Notes: generated from the letters alone by a model not told the origin. Positions 27,302 through 35,686 are shown, counted from the stretch's first letter. The stretch is DNA of 44,391 bases from Lentisphaeria bacterium (GCA_016287975.1 JAEEXV010000349.1:1-44391), one strand, 5' to 3'. Numbers and translations are program-made.

Positions 27302-28933
27302 ATGAAACGTGATCTTTTGACAATGTTGCTCGCCTTCGGGATGGCCGTCTCCATCCCTGCCCAGGATGCCGCCGCGCCCGCCGCGCCCGTTGGCCAGGGC
27401 AAGTCGGCGGAAGTCGTCGTGGCGGCGCAGGAAACCGATCCGGCTCCTGCGCCTACGGCATTGGATATGATGAACGATTTGTTGAACAGCAGAGAAGATT
27501 GGCAGAGCACCGGCGAAGGGCGGATTACCGTCGTGGAGGCAGTCACTTGGACTATCAAGAACCCGAAAGTCTCGGCGGATTTTGTGAATCAGCGTGGCGA
27601 ACGCATGCAGGAACTGCTGATCAAGGCCAAGGCCAAAATCATCCAGTCGATTTTCTCGGTTATGTCTGGCGAGCGCATCCTGACGATTCCTGGCAACCCC
27701 ATTGCAAAGCAATTGGAGAAGGAGCAGAGGGAAATGCAGAGGCAACTGCAGGTTTCCTGGGAGCAGGTGTTGAAGTATGACGCGGAATTGGCGGCGGCAT
27801 ACCGTGAAAAGAAGCATGTCTCCACTCCAGAAATGCTCGCCATCATCTCAGAATGGTTCACCAAGAAAGGAGACTCCTACGCCGCCAAACTGGATCAGGA
27901 CAAGAAGGAGGCCTACGCCAACGCCAAGAAGGATTACGAACGTGCCGTCGCACAACACAAGGAACTGCTGGAAAAGGCGGAGCAGATGAAGGGGACGATC
28001 TCCAAGGAACTCAAGAGTTCATTGCAGTCGATCTCGGCAATGCCGATATTTGGCTGCACCGTGCTTCAGCAGGCGGAAACGGTGACCGAGAAGAACGGCA
28101 AATACACCTACCAGATTGCCGTCATCTACACCTGGAGCGAGGAGTTGCAGCATGCCGCCGCCGAGGTCCTCAAGGGGAATGTCGTCAAGTTCAAGCCAGG
28201 CAAGAAGACCATCGCTCAGTGGCTGGCCGACAAGGAGAAGAAGGGCGCGCTGGCGACCTGGATCGGCCCCCGCAAATTCATTGACAACGAAGGGAACATG
28301 TGGTTTCTCGGCATTGCCGCCGCACCTGTCGACGAGAACGATGGCGATGAGAATGACAAGCTCCGCGAGATTGCGGAAATGGAGGCCGAGGGCGAAGTGA
28401 TGTTCTCCTTGTTCTCGGAAGCATACAGCCGTAGGACGCTGAATAAGTTGATGCAGACGCGTCGTCTGGATTCCACTGGCGAGGCAGAAACCAAGGTGCT
28501 GAAGGACTTCAGCAAGGAACAAAGCGAGGCCTTTAAAAATTCAATTTCCGGGCTTACGCCGAAATGGAGCAAGACAGTGAAGCACCAGCCTTCCGGTCTT
28601 CCGCTGCAGGTCGTGGTCTATGCCATCAATGCAGGCGCGGGGCCCAACCTGAAGAAAATCCAGGCCGCGGCGACCAGACTGGGCATTGAAGTCAACACGG
28701 CACAGGAGCGAGAGCGTGGCTACCAGGGGGAACTCCGTCAGCAGTACAATGCATCGAAGGACAATCCCGACGCCCGCCGTCAAGGCGTCGCCGACGCTAA
28801 CGCCGAGTTGAAGAAGTCGGCGCCCCAGCCGAAATCCGCCGTGGTTGCGCCGCAGCCGCGAAGCACCGCTCCTGCTTCGGGCAGCGGGACGTTGCGGCAA
28901 GGTGCAACCGTCATCATTGACGACGAAGACTGA
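27302..28933 (+). CDS. Sec-exported protein of unknown function, operon gene 4
   Basis: The protein has 543 residues. GGAGG lies 6 nt before the ATG at 27302. The signal peptide MKRDLLTMLLAFGMAVSIPA gives a soluble periplasmic or extracellular protein (no lipobox cysteine). The segment QRGERMQELLIKAKAKIIQS is followed by a charged helical stretch (about residues 130-240), then a beta-rich domain with the recurring phrase FGCTVLQQAETVTE and YQIAVIYTWSEELQHAA. The C-terminus is low-complexity (PQPKSAVVAPQPRSTAPASG). I recognise no catalytic residues. The segment around the ITYT strand is reminiscent of the LPP20-type proteins in this same operon. Downstream gene begins 74 bp later. Confidence 0.85.
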   Translation: MKRDLLTMLLAFGMAVSIPAQDAAAPAAPVGQGKSAEVVVAAQETDPAPAPTALDMMNDLLNSREDWQSTGEGRITVVEAVTWTIKNPKVSADFVNQRGERMQELLIKAKAKIIQSIFSVMSGERILTIPGNPIAKQLEKEQREMQRQLQVSWEQVLKYDAELAAAYREKKHVSTPEMLAIISEWFTKKGDSYAAKLDQDKKEAYANAKKDYERAVAQHKELLEKAEQMKGTISKELKSSLQSISAMPIFGCTVLQQAETVTEKNGKYTYQIAVIYTWSEELQHAAAEVLKGNVVKFKPGKKTIAQWLADKEKKGALATWIGPRKFIDNEGNMWFLGIAAAPVDENDGDENDKLREIAEMEAEGEVMFSLFSEAYSRRTLNKLMQTRRLDSTGEAETKVLKDFSKEQSEAFKNSISGLTPKWSKTVKHQPSGLPLQVVVYAINAGAGPNLKKIQAAATRLGIEVNTAQERERGYQGELRQQYNASKDNPDARRQGVADANAELKKSAPQPKSAVVAPQPRSTAPASGSGTLRQGATVIIDDED

Positions 28934-29007
28934 GGCGTTGGATGTAGAGGCGGTGTCCGTCGTTGTGCGGATGCCGTCTCTTTCATCATGACGGTGGAGG
29001 AGATTTC

Positions 29008-30063
29008 ATGCGAAATGCATTGAGGACTGGCTGGCTGCTTCTGCTCGTATGCTCAAGCGTGGTTGCTTTTGAGCGCAAGGAGGCGTTGGAATGCTTCCAG
29101 GCGATTCGAGATTCCATCGGCAGCTACCCGCATGCAACTGGGAAATTTCTGTTTCTTCAGGTGGAAGGACGCTATGAGGAGGATTCGGATTCAGAACGGG
29201 AGATGGTGGAGTTGGAGGCGCTTTCAGATGCAATTGGGAAATATCTGCTGGCGGACATTCAAAAACACCGTTTTCCTTCCTCGCCGTTTGGGCAAAAACT
29301 GACGAAGCTGCTGGTTCCAGAGGTTTATGTCAACCACCATGTCCCCGCCGTTGAAAGCACGACGGTCTTCGAGAAGCCTTTTCCGAATGGCTTTTCGCGC
29401 GTGCTGGCGTTTGACCGCGCGGTGATGGAGAAACTCCGCGCGCAGCACCTGGAGCAGGCGGAGCGAGATGTGGCGAAGTTGGATCGAAAGGAGTGGCTTG
29501 CTCGGTTGAAGCTCGCCTATCGCGAGTTTCGCACTCCTGGTGAACGTCGCACCCTGGTTCAACTGCTCGGTTGCCCCATCGTGCTTCTTTTTCATGGCGG
29601 TGACGGACGCTGCGATGCCATTCAGGACGAGGTGGCGCAGACGGGGGCCGCCGAATTGGCGAAGTTTCTTGCCAGCGCCCCAGAAAAGGGACATTTCTTC
29701 GCGCTGAATGCAGGGCCTCCGTGGAACCAGGTATGGAAGACCAAGGGGAAGGCGGTTGTGACGGCTATTTCGCCCCAGGGAAAACACCCAGTTCAGGATC
29801 CCAGGGATGCCCCAGGGGCGTTGGAGTTGTTGGCTGCCTCCATTGAAGCAAATCCAGCCTCCGAAAAACAGTGGCTCGCCATGGGCAAATTGCTGGAGAA
29901 GGCTGGCCAATATCCGGATGCACTGGTCGTCTATCTGCAGGCGAGGCACGTTGGCGCGGAGGAACGTCTTTGCCTTCAGAAAATTGCACAAATCTGTGCC
30001 AAGGGTGGCATGAAGACGAATGCCAATGGCCTCCAGTGGTATTTGCAGATGATTGCACCGTAA
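29008..30063 (+). CDS. Sec-exported TPR-containing protein, operon gene 5
   Basis: The protein has 351 residues. GGAGGAG lies 5 nt before the ATG. Signal peptide MRNALRTGWLLLLVCSSVVA. A helical stretch with VELEALSDAIGKYLLADIQK (LPP20-like Ala/Leu spacing) is followed by a middle region with YCPIVLLFHGGDG-type strand (GCPIVLLFHGG) and a C-terminal pair of TPR-like helices (EKQWLAMGKLLEKAGQYPDA, then LVVYLQARH). It probably mediates protein contacts in the periplasm. It is the last gene of the run; the next gene is convergent, with 99 bp between them. There is no clear function. Confidence 0.8.
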   Translation: MRNALRTGWLLLLVCSSVVAFERKEALECFQAIRDSIGSYPHATGKFLFLQVEGRYEEDSDSEREMVELEALSDAIGKYLLADIQKHRFPSSPFGQKLTKLLVPEVYVNHHVPAVESTTVFEKPFPNGFSRVLAFDRAVMEKLRAQHLEQAERDVAKLDRKEWLARLKLAYREFRTPGERRTLVQLLGCPIVLLFHGGDGRCDAIQDEVAQTGAAELAKFLASAPEKGHFFALNAGPPWNQVWKTKGKAVVTAISPQGKHPVQDPRDAPGALELLAASIEANPASEKQWLAMGKLLEKAGQYPDALVVYLQARHVGAEERLCLQKIAQICAKGGMKTNANGLQWYLQMIAP

Positions 30064-30162
30064 TACGGTATTGGCACAACAATCGTTTCTTGCGTCCGCG
30101 CTTCTGCGTGGACGCGGGAGGCGATAGTTGACATTGAATATTCCCCTTCCTCCGATATGGAT

Positions 30163-31449
30163 TCAAGGTCTCAGGGCGGTGATGGGGCAGATGATGGTTT
30201 GGGCGTCCTGGTAGGCGAAGGATCCGACGGCGGTAAGGACCATTTGGAACGCAGGTTTGGGGATGTGCTTTGCCTGGATCAGTCTGGTCAGGCGGTTGAG
30301 AGAGGCGATGCCTTCGCGGATCAGGGTGTCGCCTCCCAACTTGATTTCGACGAGGGCGTATTTGCCGTTGGGGAGATGGAGCACCGCATCGCACTCCAGT
30401 CCAGTCTTGTCGTGGTATTTTTCGACATGGCCTCGACTCGCGTCCATATAGATGCGGAGATCCCGGATGGCAAGCGCCTCGAAGAAGACGCCGAAAGAGC
30501 GTAGATCGCTGACGAGATTGCCTGGACCGATGCCCATGGCCGCAGCCGCAATGGATGGATCTACAAAGAAACGCGTGTCGGTGGTGCGAATGACATCCTT
30601 TGACCTTAGGCTTGGGCACCAGGCGGGCAGATCCTCGATGATGAATATCTTTTTGAGGGCTGCCACATACGCATGGATTGTGTCCTCGTCAAGAGTTCGG
30701 GTGTCATTAGCCGCCATGTCCTTTCGGAGGGCCGCGAGGTTGGCCTGGCTGCCCTGGAGGCGCGCGCATGATCGAAGGAGCCGTCGCACGCGATCTGGCT
30801 GGCGCAGGATGCGGTCGGCGCGTGAGATGTCGCTTTCACAGACGCCCTCCACATATTCCTGCGCCGTCGCAAGCGCCCGCGTTCCAGTCCGACCGATGGT
30901 CTGGGGCCAGCCACCGCGGCAGACCAGGAATGCGATTTCATCCAAGGCTCTTTCGCCAGCGCGGGCGGGGGTGAAGGGCAGGCCCGAAAAGAGGGACGAC
31001 AGGGAGACTGTGCCAGTGGATTCACCAGATTCCCAGAGGCTCATGGGGCGCATTCGGAGTCGTGCGAAACGTCCAGTTCCCGAGTGGGAGATTTTGTCCG
31101 CGTCGGGCGGGACGGCGCTTCCCGTCAGGATGAAGTGGCCTTCCCCGCCTTCGCGATCGACCGCAAAGCGAATTGCATCCCAAAATTGCGGTGCATCCTG
31201 CCATTCATCAATGAGCCGCGGTCGATTTCCCGCCAGCAATTGCCCGATATCCATTTCAGCCAATTGGAGATACTCGTTGCGTCTGGCGGGATCGGCCATG
31301 TACAAGACACTTTTTGCATGCTGTTCGCAGGTGGTGGTCTTGCCGCACCACTTCGCGCCTTCCACCAGCACCGCCCCCATGGCGGAGAGTTTGAGTTTCA
31401 GCAAGTCATCCGCAATTCTTGGACTGTATCGAGACTTCGACAACGCCAT
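30163..31449 (-). CDS. AAA+ ATPase of the DUF4143 family
   Basis: The protein has 428 residues. Walker A is EGAKWCGKTTT (about 31-41), Walker B-like RLIDEWQDAP (about 81-90), sensor FILTGSA. DUF4143 follows (about 190-400), ending in a PD-(D/E)XK-like core ECDAVLHLPNGK then YALVEIKLG. These ATPases are common, multi-copy accessory genes in anaerobic bacteria; their role is not established. A 23-bp tandem repeat array starts 49 bp upstream of its start codon. No SD is clear. Related in general style, but not in sequence, to the DUF1703 ATPase at 21001. Confidence 0.93.
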   Translation of the reverse strand: MALSKSRYSPRIADDLLKLKLSAMGAVLVEGAKWCGKTTTCEQHAKSVLYMADPARRNEYLQLAEMDIGQLLAGNRPRLIDEWQDAPQFWDAIRFAVDREGGEGHFILTGSAVPPDADKISHSGTGRFARLRMRPMSLWESGESTGTVSLSSLFSGLPFTPARAGERALDEIAFLVCRGGWPQTIGRTGTRALATAQEYVEGVCESDISRADRILRQPDRVRRLLRSCARLQGSQANLAALRKDMAANDTRTLDEDTIHAYVAALKKIFIIEDLPAWCPSLRSKDVIRTTDTRFFVDPSIAAAAMGIGPGNLVSDLRSFGVFFEALAIRDLRIYMDASRGHVEKYHDKTGLECDAVLHLPNGKYALVEIKLGGDTLIREGIASLNRLTRLIQAKHIPKPAFQMVLTAVGSFAYQDAQTIICPITALRP

Positions 31450-31498
31450 GGTTACACACTTTTCAAACAGGGTCTGAAATCACTTGATCCCTGCGTAA

Positions 31499-31672
31499 TT
31501 CGGTGGATTTTCCGAAATCCGTTCGGTGGATTTTCCGAAACCCGTTCGGTGGATTTTCCGGAATCCGTTCGGTGGATTTTCCGGAATCCGTTCGGTGGAT
31601 TTTCCGAAATCCGTTCGGTGGATTTTCCGAAATCCGTTCGGTGGATTTTCCGTAATCCGTTCGGTGGATTGT
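31499..31672. repeat. 23-bp tandem repeat array, eight copies
   Basis: Starts of the unit (TTCGGTGGATTTTCC followed by an 8-nt variable GAAATCCG) fall at 31499, 31522, 31545, 31568, 31591, 31614, 31637 and 31660, an exact 23-bp period with the last copy cut short before a TATAAATA stretch. Each complete unit can fold into GGATTT - TCCG - AAATCC or a close variant. Three units equal 23 codons, which explains the artefactual ORFs across the array. There are no spacers, so it is not a CRISPR. It occupies most of the 262-bp gap between two minus-strand genes. Confidence 0.92.
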
Positions 31673-31711
31673 ATAAATATAGTGCACGGCTGGCGTTTTT
31701 CCAGTGTGCGG

Positions 31712-32632
31712 TCAGTCGGTCCAGTCGCCGAAGAGTTCGCGGAATTTGGGGACGAGTGCGGTGAGGGGGGTGTCGGTGCGGACGGGGAGGACTTCGGACT
31801 GGAGGCACTGGAGGCGCGGTGCGGTGCGGAGGAGGGCGCCGATGCGGTCCCAGCGGATGGTGCCGTTGCCCGGGAGCCGATGCTGGTCGAGTGAGCCGTC
31901 GTTGTCGTGGAGGTGGCAGTTGACGATGTGCGGGAGCATGGTGCGGAGGATTTTTTCGCCGAGGGGTTCGTCTGGGTCTTCGGCGAGGGCGCGGAGGCGG
32001 GGGGCGGGGGAGGCCAGATAGAGCACCCGGGAGCGCTGGAGGTTGGCGTGGCCCGCGTCATAGCAGAATCCCAGGGCGGGGGTCGGGAAGCGGCGCTTGA
32101 TTTCAAGGAGGACCTCGGCGGTGTTGCAAGGGAACCAGATGTTCTCGATGCAGATGACCAGTCCGAGGCGCTCGGCTTCGGGCAGGAGGGCCTCCAGGCT
32201 GCGGCAGATGTTGTCGATGTTCTGCTCCAGGGTGAGGGCGTGTGCCTCAGGGTTCGCAGGGCCGTTGTTGCCAGTGTGGATGGTGATGGTCCTGACGCCC
32301 AGGAAGGCGGCGATCTCCATCACATGGCGGTGCATCGCCAGGACCACTCCGCGCCGCGCCTCCGACGCGCAGTTGAGATCCCAGCCCGAGCCGAAGGGCG
32401 CGTGCGCGTCGACGAAGTCCAGTCCCGCGGATTGCATCTCCCGCTGGAAATTCTCCATCAGCGGGAGCTGCCGCATGAACATCAGCAGCAGCGTGTCCGA
32501 GAGGACCAGATGGCGCACGCCGAGGGCGGCGAGCTGCTCGAGCGCATAGCGCTGCATCTGCGGGTTGCCGCAGTCCTGCACGGTGGAGCCGAAGAATTCG
32601 AAGTCAAAGAGAAACGTCAGCGGTTTGTTCAT
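31712..32632 (-). CDS. Sugar phosphate isomerase/epimerase-like TIM-barrel protein
   Basis: The protein has 306 residues, usual for the AP-endonuclease-2/xylose-isomerase-like TIM-barrel family. Metal-ligand candidates are LVICIENIW (Glu), FCYDAGHANL (Asp, His) and CHLHDNDGSLDQHRLPGNG (His-x-Asp and a second His), with a late Glu in QSEV. It probably interconverts a sugar or a polyol in the cytoplasm. It is the last gene of the NYN - M15 - isomerase run and starts 32 bp after the M15-like gene. No signal peptide. The substrate cannot be told from sequence. Confidence 0.9.
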   Translation of the reverse strand: MNKPLTFLFDFEFFGSTVQDCGNPQMQRYALEQLAALGVRHLVLSDTLLLMFMRQLPLMENFQREMQSAGLDFVDAHAPFGSGWDLNCASEARRGVVLAMHRHVMEIAAFLGVRTITIHTGNNGPANPEAHALTLEQNIDNICRSLEALLPEAERLGLVICIENIWFPCNTAEVLLEIKRRFPTPALGFCYDAGHANLQRSRVLYLASPAPRLRALAEDPDEPLGEKILRTMLPHIVNCHLHDNDGSLDQHRLPGNGTIRWDRIGALLRTAPRLQCLQSEVLPVRTDTPLTALVPKFRELFGDWTD

Positions 32633-32664
32633 GGCGGGTGGAGAAGTCGAAGAGGGGGCGGTTG

Positions 32665-33171
32665 CTATTCGCGGACAATCTGGACGGGGGCGTCAGGCCA
32701 GGCGACATGATAGCAGGGGATGCCGCAATCCCGCTCGTCGAGGACGGCGGCGCCCTCGGCGGCGAGGAGGCGCTTGAGAAGCGCTGGATCCGCGACGCCG
32801 TTGGCGCCGAGGTCGGCGGCGGCGCCGAAGAGATGCCGCGAGATATAGCCCTCGGTGCGGGTCTGCAGGATGGCGTAGACGGCGTCGGCGTCGAGGGGCT
32901 GTGCGGCGGCGAGGATGGCGTCGATATACTGCGGGCGCCCTCGGGAGGCGTACATGGCGAGCAACTGCTCAGGAGTGCAGGCGGCCATCAGTTCGGCCTG
33001 GCGTCGGAGGGTGCGTCGGGCGGAGGTCACGCGCCAGGCAGGCTCGTCGGGCCGCGCGTCATGATAGCGTCGCGCGGCCCTGCGGATTGCCTCCTGGAGG
33101 CTGGGATGGAGCGCCTCGAATGCCTCCAGCGTGCATTCGAGGCGCAGGGCATCGTCGTCGCTATTTGGCAT
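32665..33171 (-). CDS. Small M15-like zinc peptidase
   Basis: The protein has 168 residues with no signal peptide. The segment YISRHLFGAAADLG has the His-x6-Asp zinc spacing of the peptidase M15 family, and GIPCYHVAW supplies a possible third ligand; it also has the SARRTLRRQAEL segment that stands where M15 enzymes have the substrate-binding S-x-x-R. That would make it a D-Ala-D-Ala or L,D-carboxypeptidase-type enzyme. The usual acidic residue two places before the last His is not clear. Its start overlaps the 3' end of the NYN gene by 11 bp, so the two are translationally coupled. The lack of a signal peptide is odd for a wall peptidase. Confidence 0.7.
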   Translation of the reverse strand: MPNSDDDALRLECTLEAFEALHPSLQEAIRRAARRYHDARPDEPAWRVTSARRTLRRQAELMAACTPEQLLAMYASRGRPQYIDAILAAAQPLDADAVYAILQTRTEGYISRHLFGAAADLGANGVADPALLKRLLAAEGAAVLDERDCGIPCYHVAWPDAPVQIVRE

Positions 33172-34417
33172 TGGCGGCGGGAGCCTTGGGGATCATGGGG
33201 GTGCGGAGGTTCTGGAAGACGCGCTCGAAGAGGGGCATGGCGGCCTCGACGCTCTCGGGGTGCATGAGTTCGGCGCACTCGCGGGGGGTGAGGTTCGGCC
33301 GATCCTCGTAGGCCTTCTTGAAGAGCGAGGTGTAGTAGCGCACCAGGAAGTCGTCCTCGGAGCCGACGGTTCGGAAGAGGGAGAGCAGCCGCTGGGACTG
33401 GGGCTTGTTGGCGGTCTTGGGGTTTTCCCAGAGGCAGGCGCCGAAGATGAGGGACCAGATGGTGCCCTGCCAGGGGCGGTCCTCGACGATGTGGTCGGGG
33501 TCGACCAGGTCGCGCAGTTCCTCGTTGGTCAGTTCACGTCCCTTCTCGGAGAAGATGACGAAGATGTTGTGGAGGACCTTGTCGCGGATGTCGCCGTCGG
33601 CGATGTGCCAGCGGGTGGCCTGCATGTATTCGGCGAGGTTGAAGTTGGCGAGTTCCTCGTCGGAGTAGGCGGAGGCGTTGTGGCAGTTGCCCAGGCCGAT
33701 CACGGGGCCGTTGTCAGTCTTGGTGATCTTGACGGTGGTGTTGGCGATGTTGCGGAGGAAGTCCTCGAAGGTGGAGCAGCCGAAGTCGGCGATGCTGAAG
33801 TCGGGGAGGGCGGCGGAGAGTTTTTCCTCGAGTTCCGCGATGGGGAGTTCGCCGTTGACCAGGATGGTCTTGATGTTGTAGAGGACCTGGCTCTTGTCGA
33901 CGGAGTTCGGGTTCTTGCCGCGGATGCCGCTGTCATTGAGCGAGATGAACTCGTTGGAGATGCGGGTGAGGGCGGCGGCGGCGGCGGGTTCCGGGCCGAG
34001 GATGAAGACCTGCTTGCCCGCGGCGTGGAGGCGCCCGATGAACGGGATGAGCGCCATGTCGTTGGAGCCAAAGATAATGCCGCCGATGTTCGGATTGGCG
34101 ACGATGAGGTCGAGGGCGGTCAGGCCCATGCAGGCGGCGGTGTAGCCAGGGATGCGGACGACGGAGCCTGGTCCGTGCGGGATGAACTGCATCTCGGCGC
34201 CTGCCTTGGTGAGGTCGCCGATGGCGCGCCGCATGCGGGGGCCGTTCCAGTCGCCGAAGGCCTTGGTGTAGACGACCGGGCCGTAGTGGCTCTCCAGATA
34301 GGCGAGCACGTCGGGATGGGAATAGTTCCGGAAGGAATCTCCGTCGCTTTTGCCAGAGAGCCCCATGAGATTGTCATAGTCGACCAGAAGGGCCAGTTGC
34401 AGGGATTTTTGAGCCAT
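33161..34417 (-). CDS. NYN-domain nuclease-like protein with an OST-HTH/LOTUS-like domain
   Basis: The protein has 418 residues. Residues 8-160 form a NYN (LabA/DUF88-like PIN-fold) domain: LALLVDYDNL with the first aspartates, and FGSNDMALIPFI with the last, as in single-strand-specific nucleases. A segment near 185-230 (GELPIAELEEKLSAALPDF, then FEDFLRNI) is typical of the OST-HTH/LOTUS RNA-binding domain. The C-terminal ~150 residues are helical and unassigned. It would bind and perhaps cut RNA in the cytoplasm. It heads a minus-strand operon with an M15-like gene (11-bp overlap) and the isomerase. No SD is visible. Confidence 0.85.
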   Translation of the reverse strand: MAQKSLQLALLVDYDNLMGLSGKSDGDSFRNYSHPDVLAYLESHYGPVVYTKAFGDWNGPRMRRAIGDLTKAGAEMQFIPHGPGSVVRIPGYTAACMGLTALDLIVANPNIGGIIFGSNDMALIPFIGRLHAAGKQVFILGPEPAAAAALTRISNEFISLNDSGIRGKNPNSVDKSQVLYNIKTILVNGELPIAELEEKLSAALPDFSIADFGCSTFEDFLRNIANTTVKITKTDNGPVIGLGNCHNASAYSDEELANFNLAEYMQATRWHIADGDIRDKVLHNIFVIFSEKGRELTNEELRDLVDPDHIVEDRPWQGTIWSLIFGACLWENPKTANKPQSQRLLSLFRTVGSEDDFLVRYYTSLFKKAYEDRPNLTPRECAELMHPESVEAAMPLFERVFQNLRTPMIPKAPAANAK

Positions 34418-34454
34418 AGGAATGCGTGGTAACAGTTGATAACGGTTACTCAGT

Positions 34455-34480
34455 TGGTGGATTGGTGGATTGGTGGACTG
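34455..34480. repeat. 8-bp tandem repeat upstream of the NYN gene
   Basis: TGGTGGAT repeats three times with a partial fourth (starting TTGGTGGATTGGTGGATTGG), 38 bp upstream of the NYN start codon. Confidence 0.75.
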
Positions 34481-34608
34481 GATGCAAACAACAAAACAAA
34501 AACGAATCCGCCGCCTTCCAGTCGGGAAAAGCGGCTTGTGCTTATTTTACGTACTCTTTCAAGTGGTTTGGAAATTGACCCGGAAAATGAATTACAATGA
34601 ACTGTGAT

Positions 34609-35094
34609 TCAATACTTTCCGAAGTTTTTGCCAGGGCTGGCGGCGAAGGCGTCGGCCCAGTGGCGGAGCCGCCACGGCGCACGTCCTTTTGCCCAGACCT
34701 CGATCACGTCGAAGCGAAAGCGGGGCTGGACGCCGCAGGCGCGCAGGTAGGCGCGCGCCGAGCGACGGATGCGCTGGCGCTTGGACTCGTCGACCGCGAG
34801 CAGGGGCTGCGGGAGGTCGCGCCCCCGCCGCAGGCGGCGGCACTTGACCTCGACGAAGCAGAGCGTTCCAGATGCGTCGCGCGCCACCAGGTCGATTTCG
34901 CCCACGCCATGCGGGGCGCGGTAGTTGCCGCAAAGCACCTCGTATCCCGCGTTCTCCAGGTGAAGCCGCGCGGCCTGCTCACCCCTGCGGCCCAGCCGTG
35001 CGCTCCAGTCGCGCAGACGCTCCAGCCGCGTCGGGCGGAAATGCCGCCGCAGCCATGCCTGGGTAATTCGCCATAATGTAATCCATCCCGACAT
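34609..35094 (-). CDS. yraN: YraN family (UPF0102) endonuclease-like protein
   Basis: The protein has 161 residues, long for the family because of an N-terminal extension (about 35 residues). The core is LGRRGEQAARLHLENAGYEV, then GVGEIDLVARD and FVEVKCRR, which is the PD-(D/E)XK-type Holliday-junction-resolvase-like fold. The biological role is unsettled. The ATG (35094) lies only 7 nt past a TATAGT -10 box, so the message may be leaderless. The gene is flanked by non-coding repeats on its upstream side. Confidence 0.94.
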   Translation of the reverse strand: MSGWITLWRITQAWLRRHFRPTRLERLRDWSARLGRRGEQAARLHLENAGYEVLCGNYRAPHGVGEIDLVARDASGTLCFVEVKCRRLRRGRDLPQPLLAVDESKRQRIRRSARAYLRACGVQPRFRFDVIEVWAKGRAPWRLRHWADAFAASPGKNFGKY

Positions 35095-35101
35095 CTTTGC
35101 T

Positions 35102-35107
35102 ACTATA
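35102..35107 (-). promoter_or_regulatory. -10 box of yraN, predicted leaderless start
   Basis: Minus-strand TATAGT within CATTATAGTA, with 7 nt to the start codon. The same -10 string appears in the lacI, pseudopilin 2 and HEAT-protein promoters. No -35 box is clear. Confidence 0.5.
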
Positions 35108-35146
35108 ATGCGGGAAATGAAACGCGGGACGGGGCGGGCATCTTCT

Positions 35147-35580
35147 GGGGACCCCAGACCCGACTTCGGGGACCCCAGACTTCAGACTCCAGACCCGACT
35201 TCGGGGACCCCAGACTTCAGACCCCAGACCCGACTTCGGGGACCCCAGACTTCAGACCCCAGACCCATCTTTCCAGGACCCCAGACCACAGCCCCCAGAC
35301 CCATCGAAGAGCCTGGCGTTCTGTGCCGGCCCATTTTTGGGCCGGTGAATGCCCCCAGACCCCAGACCCATCTTTCCAGGACCCCAGACTTCAGACCCCA
35401 GACCCGAGTTCGGGGACCCCAGACTTCAGACCCCAGACCCATCTTTCCAGGACCCCAGACTTCAGACCCCAGACCCATCGAAGAGCCTGGCGTTCTGTGC
35501 CGGCCCATTTTTGGGCCGGTGAATGCCCCCAGACCCCAGACCCATCGGTGCCCCCAGCCCCCAGACTTCAGTCCCATCGG
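35147..35580. repeat. Compound GACCCCAGACTTC tandem-repeat field with a duplicated hairpin
   Basis: The 592-bp gap between yraN and the HEAT gene is filled here by a ~35-bp unit built from CCCCAGAC and GACTTC/GACCC words. Within it a longer ~79-bp block occurs twice, 174 bp apart (about 35294-35372 and 35468-35546), each with a perfect hairpin CCGGCCCA - TTTT - TGGGCCGG (35326-35345 and 35500-35519). No T-run follows either hairpin. ORFs over the field are artefacts of the repeat. 35581-35686 holds the promoter and SD of the next gene. Confidence 0.92.
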
Positions 35581-35608
35581 CCCCCGCGCAGTTCGGGGGC
35601 ATGGTGGC

Positions 35609-35636
35609 TTGCGGTGCGGGTTTTGGGGCTTATAGT
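35609..35636 (+). promoter_or_regulatory. Promoter of the HEAT protein / LamG hydrolase operon
   Basis: TTGCGG, a 16-bp spacer and TATAGT (part of TTATAGTA), 50 bp before the HEAT-protein start. It resembles the TTGCAT - TATAGT promoters of the LacI locus. Confidence 0.6.
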
Positions 35637-35686
35637 AACCGATGTGTTTTTTGTGCGAAGGATCCATCAACCTGGAGGAATGAGAA

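Noticed and set aside
31499..31672. CRISPR array
   Set aside because: Units are contiguous with no spacers, and no cas genes are present.
31452..32106. Minus-strand ORFs with NPPNGFRKIHRTDFGKSTE repeats
   Set aside because: They are readings through the 23-bp array, which repeats every 23 codons in frame; no start signal or domain.
33131..34432. 433-codon plus-strand frame opposite the NYN gene
   Set aside because: Low-complexity Gly/Val/Glu; the minus strand encodes the recognisable NYN and LOTUS domains.
35108..35670. Coding region over the CCCCAGAC repeat field
   Set aside because: Both strands and several frames stay open because of the repeat; none has a domain or consistent codon use.
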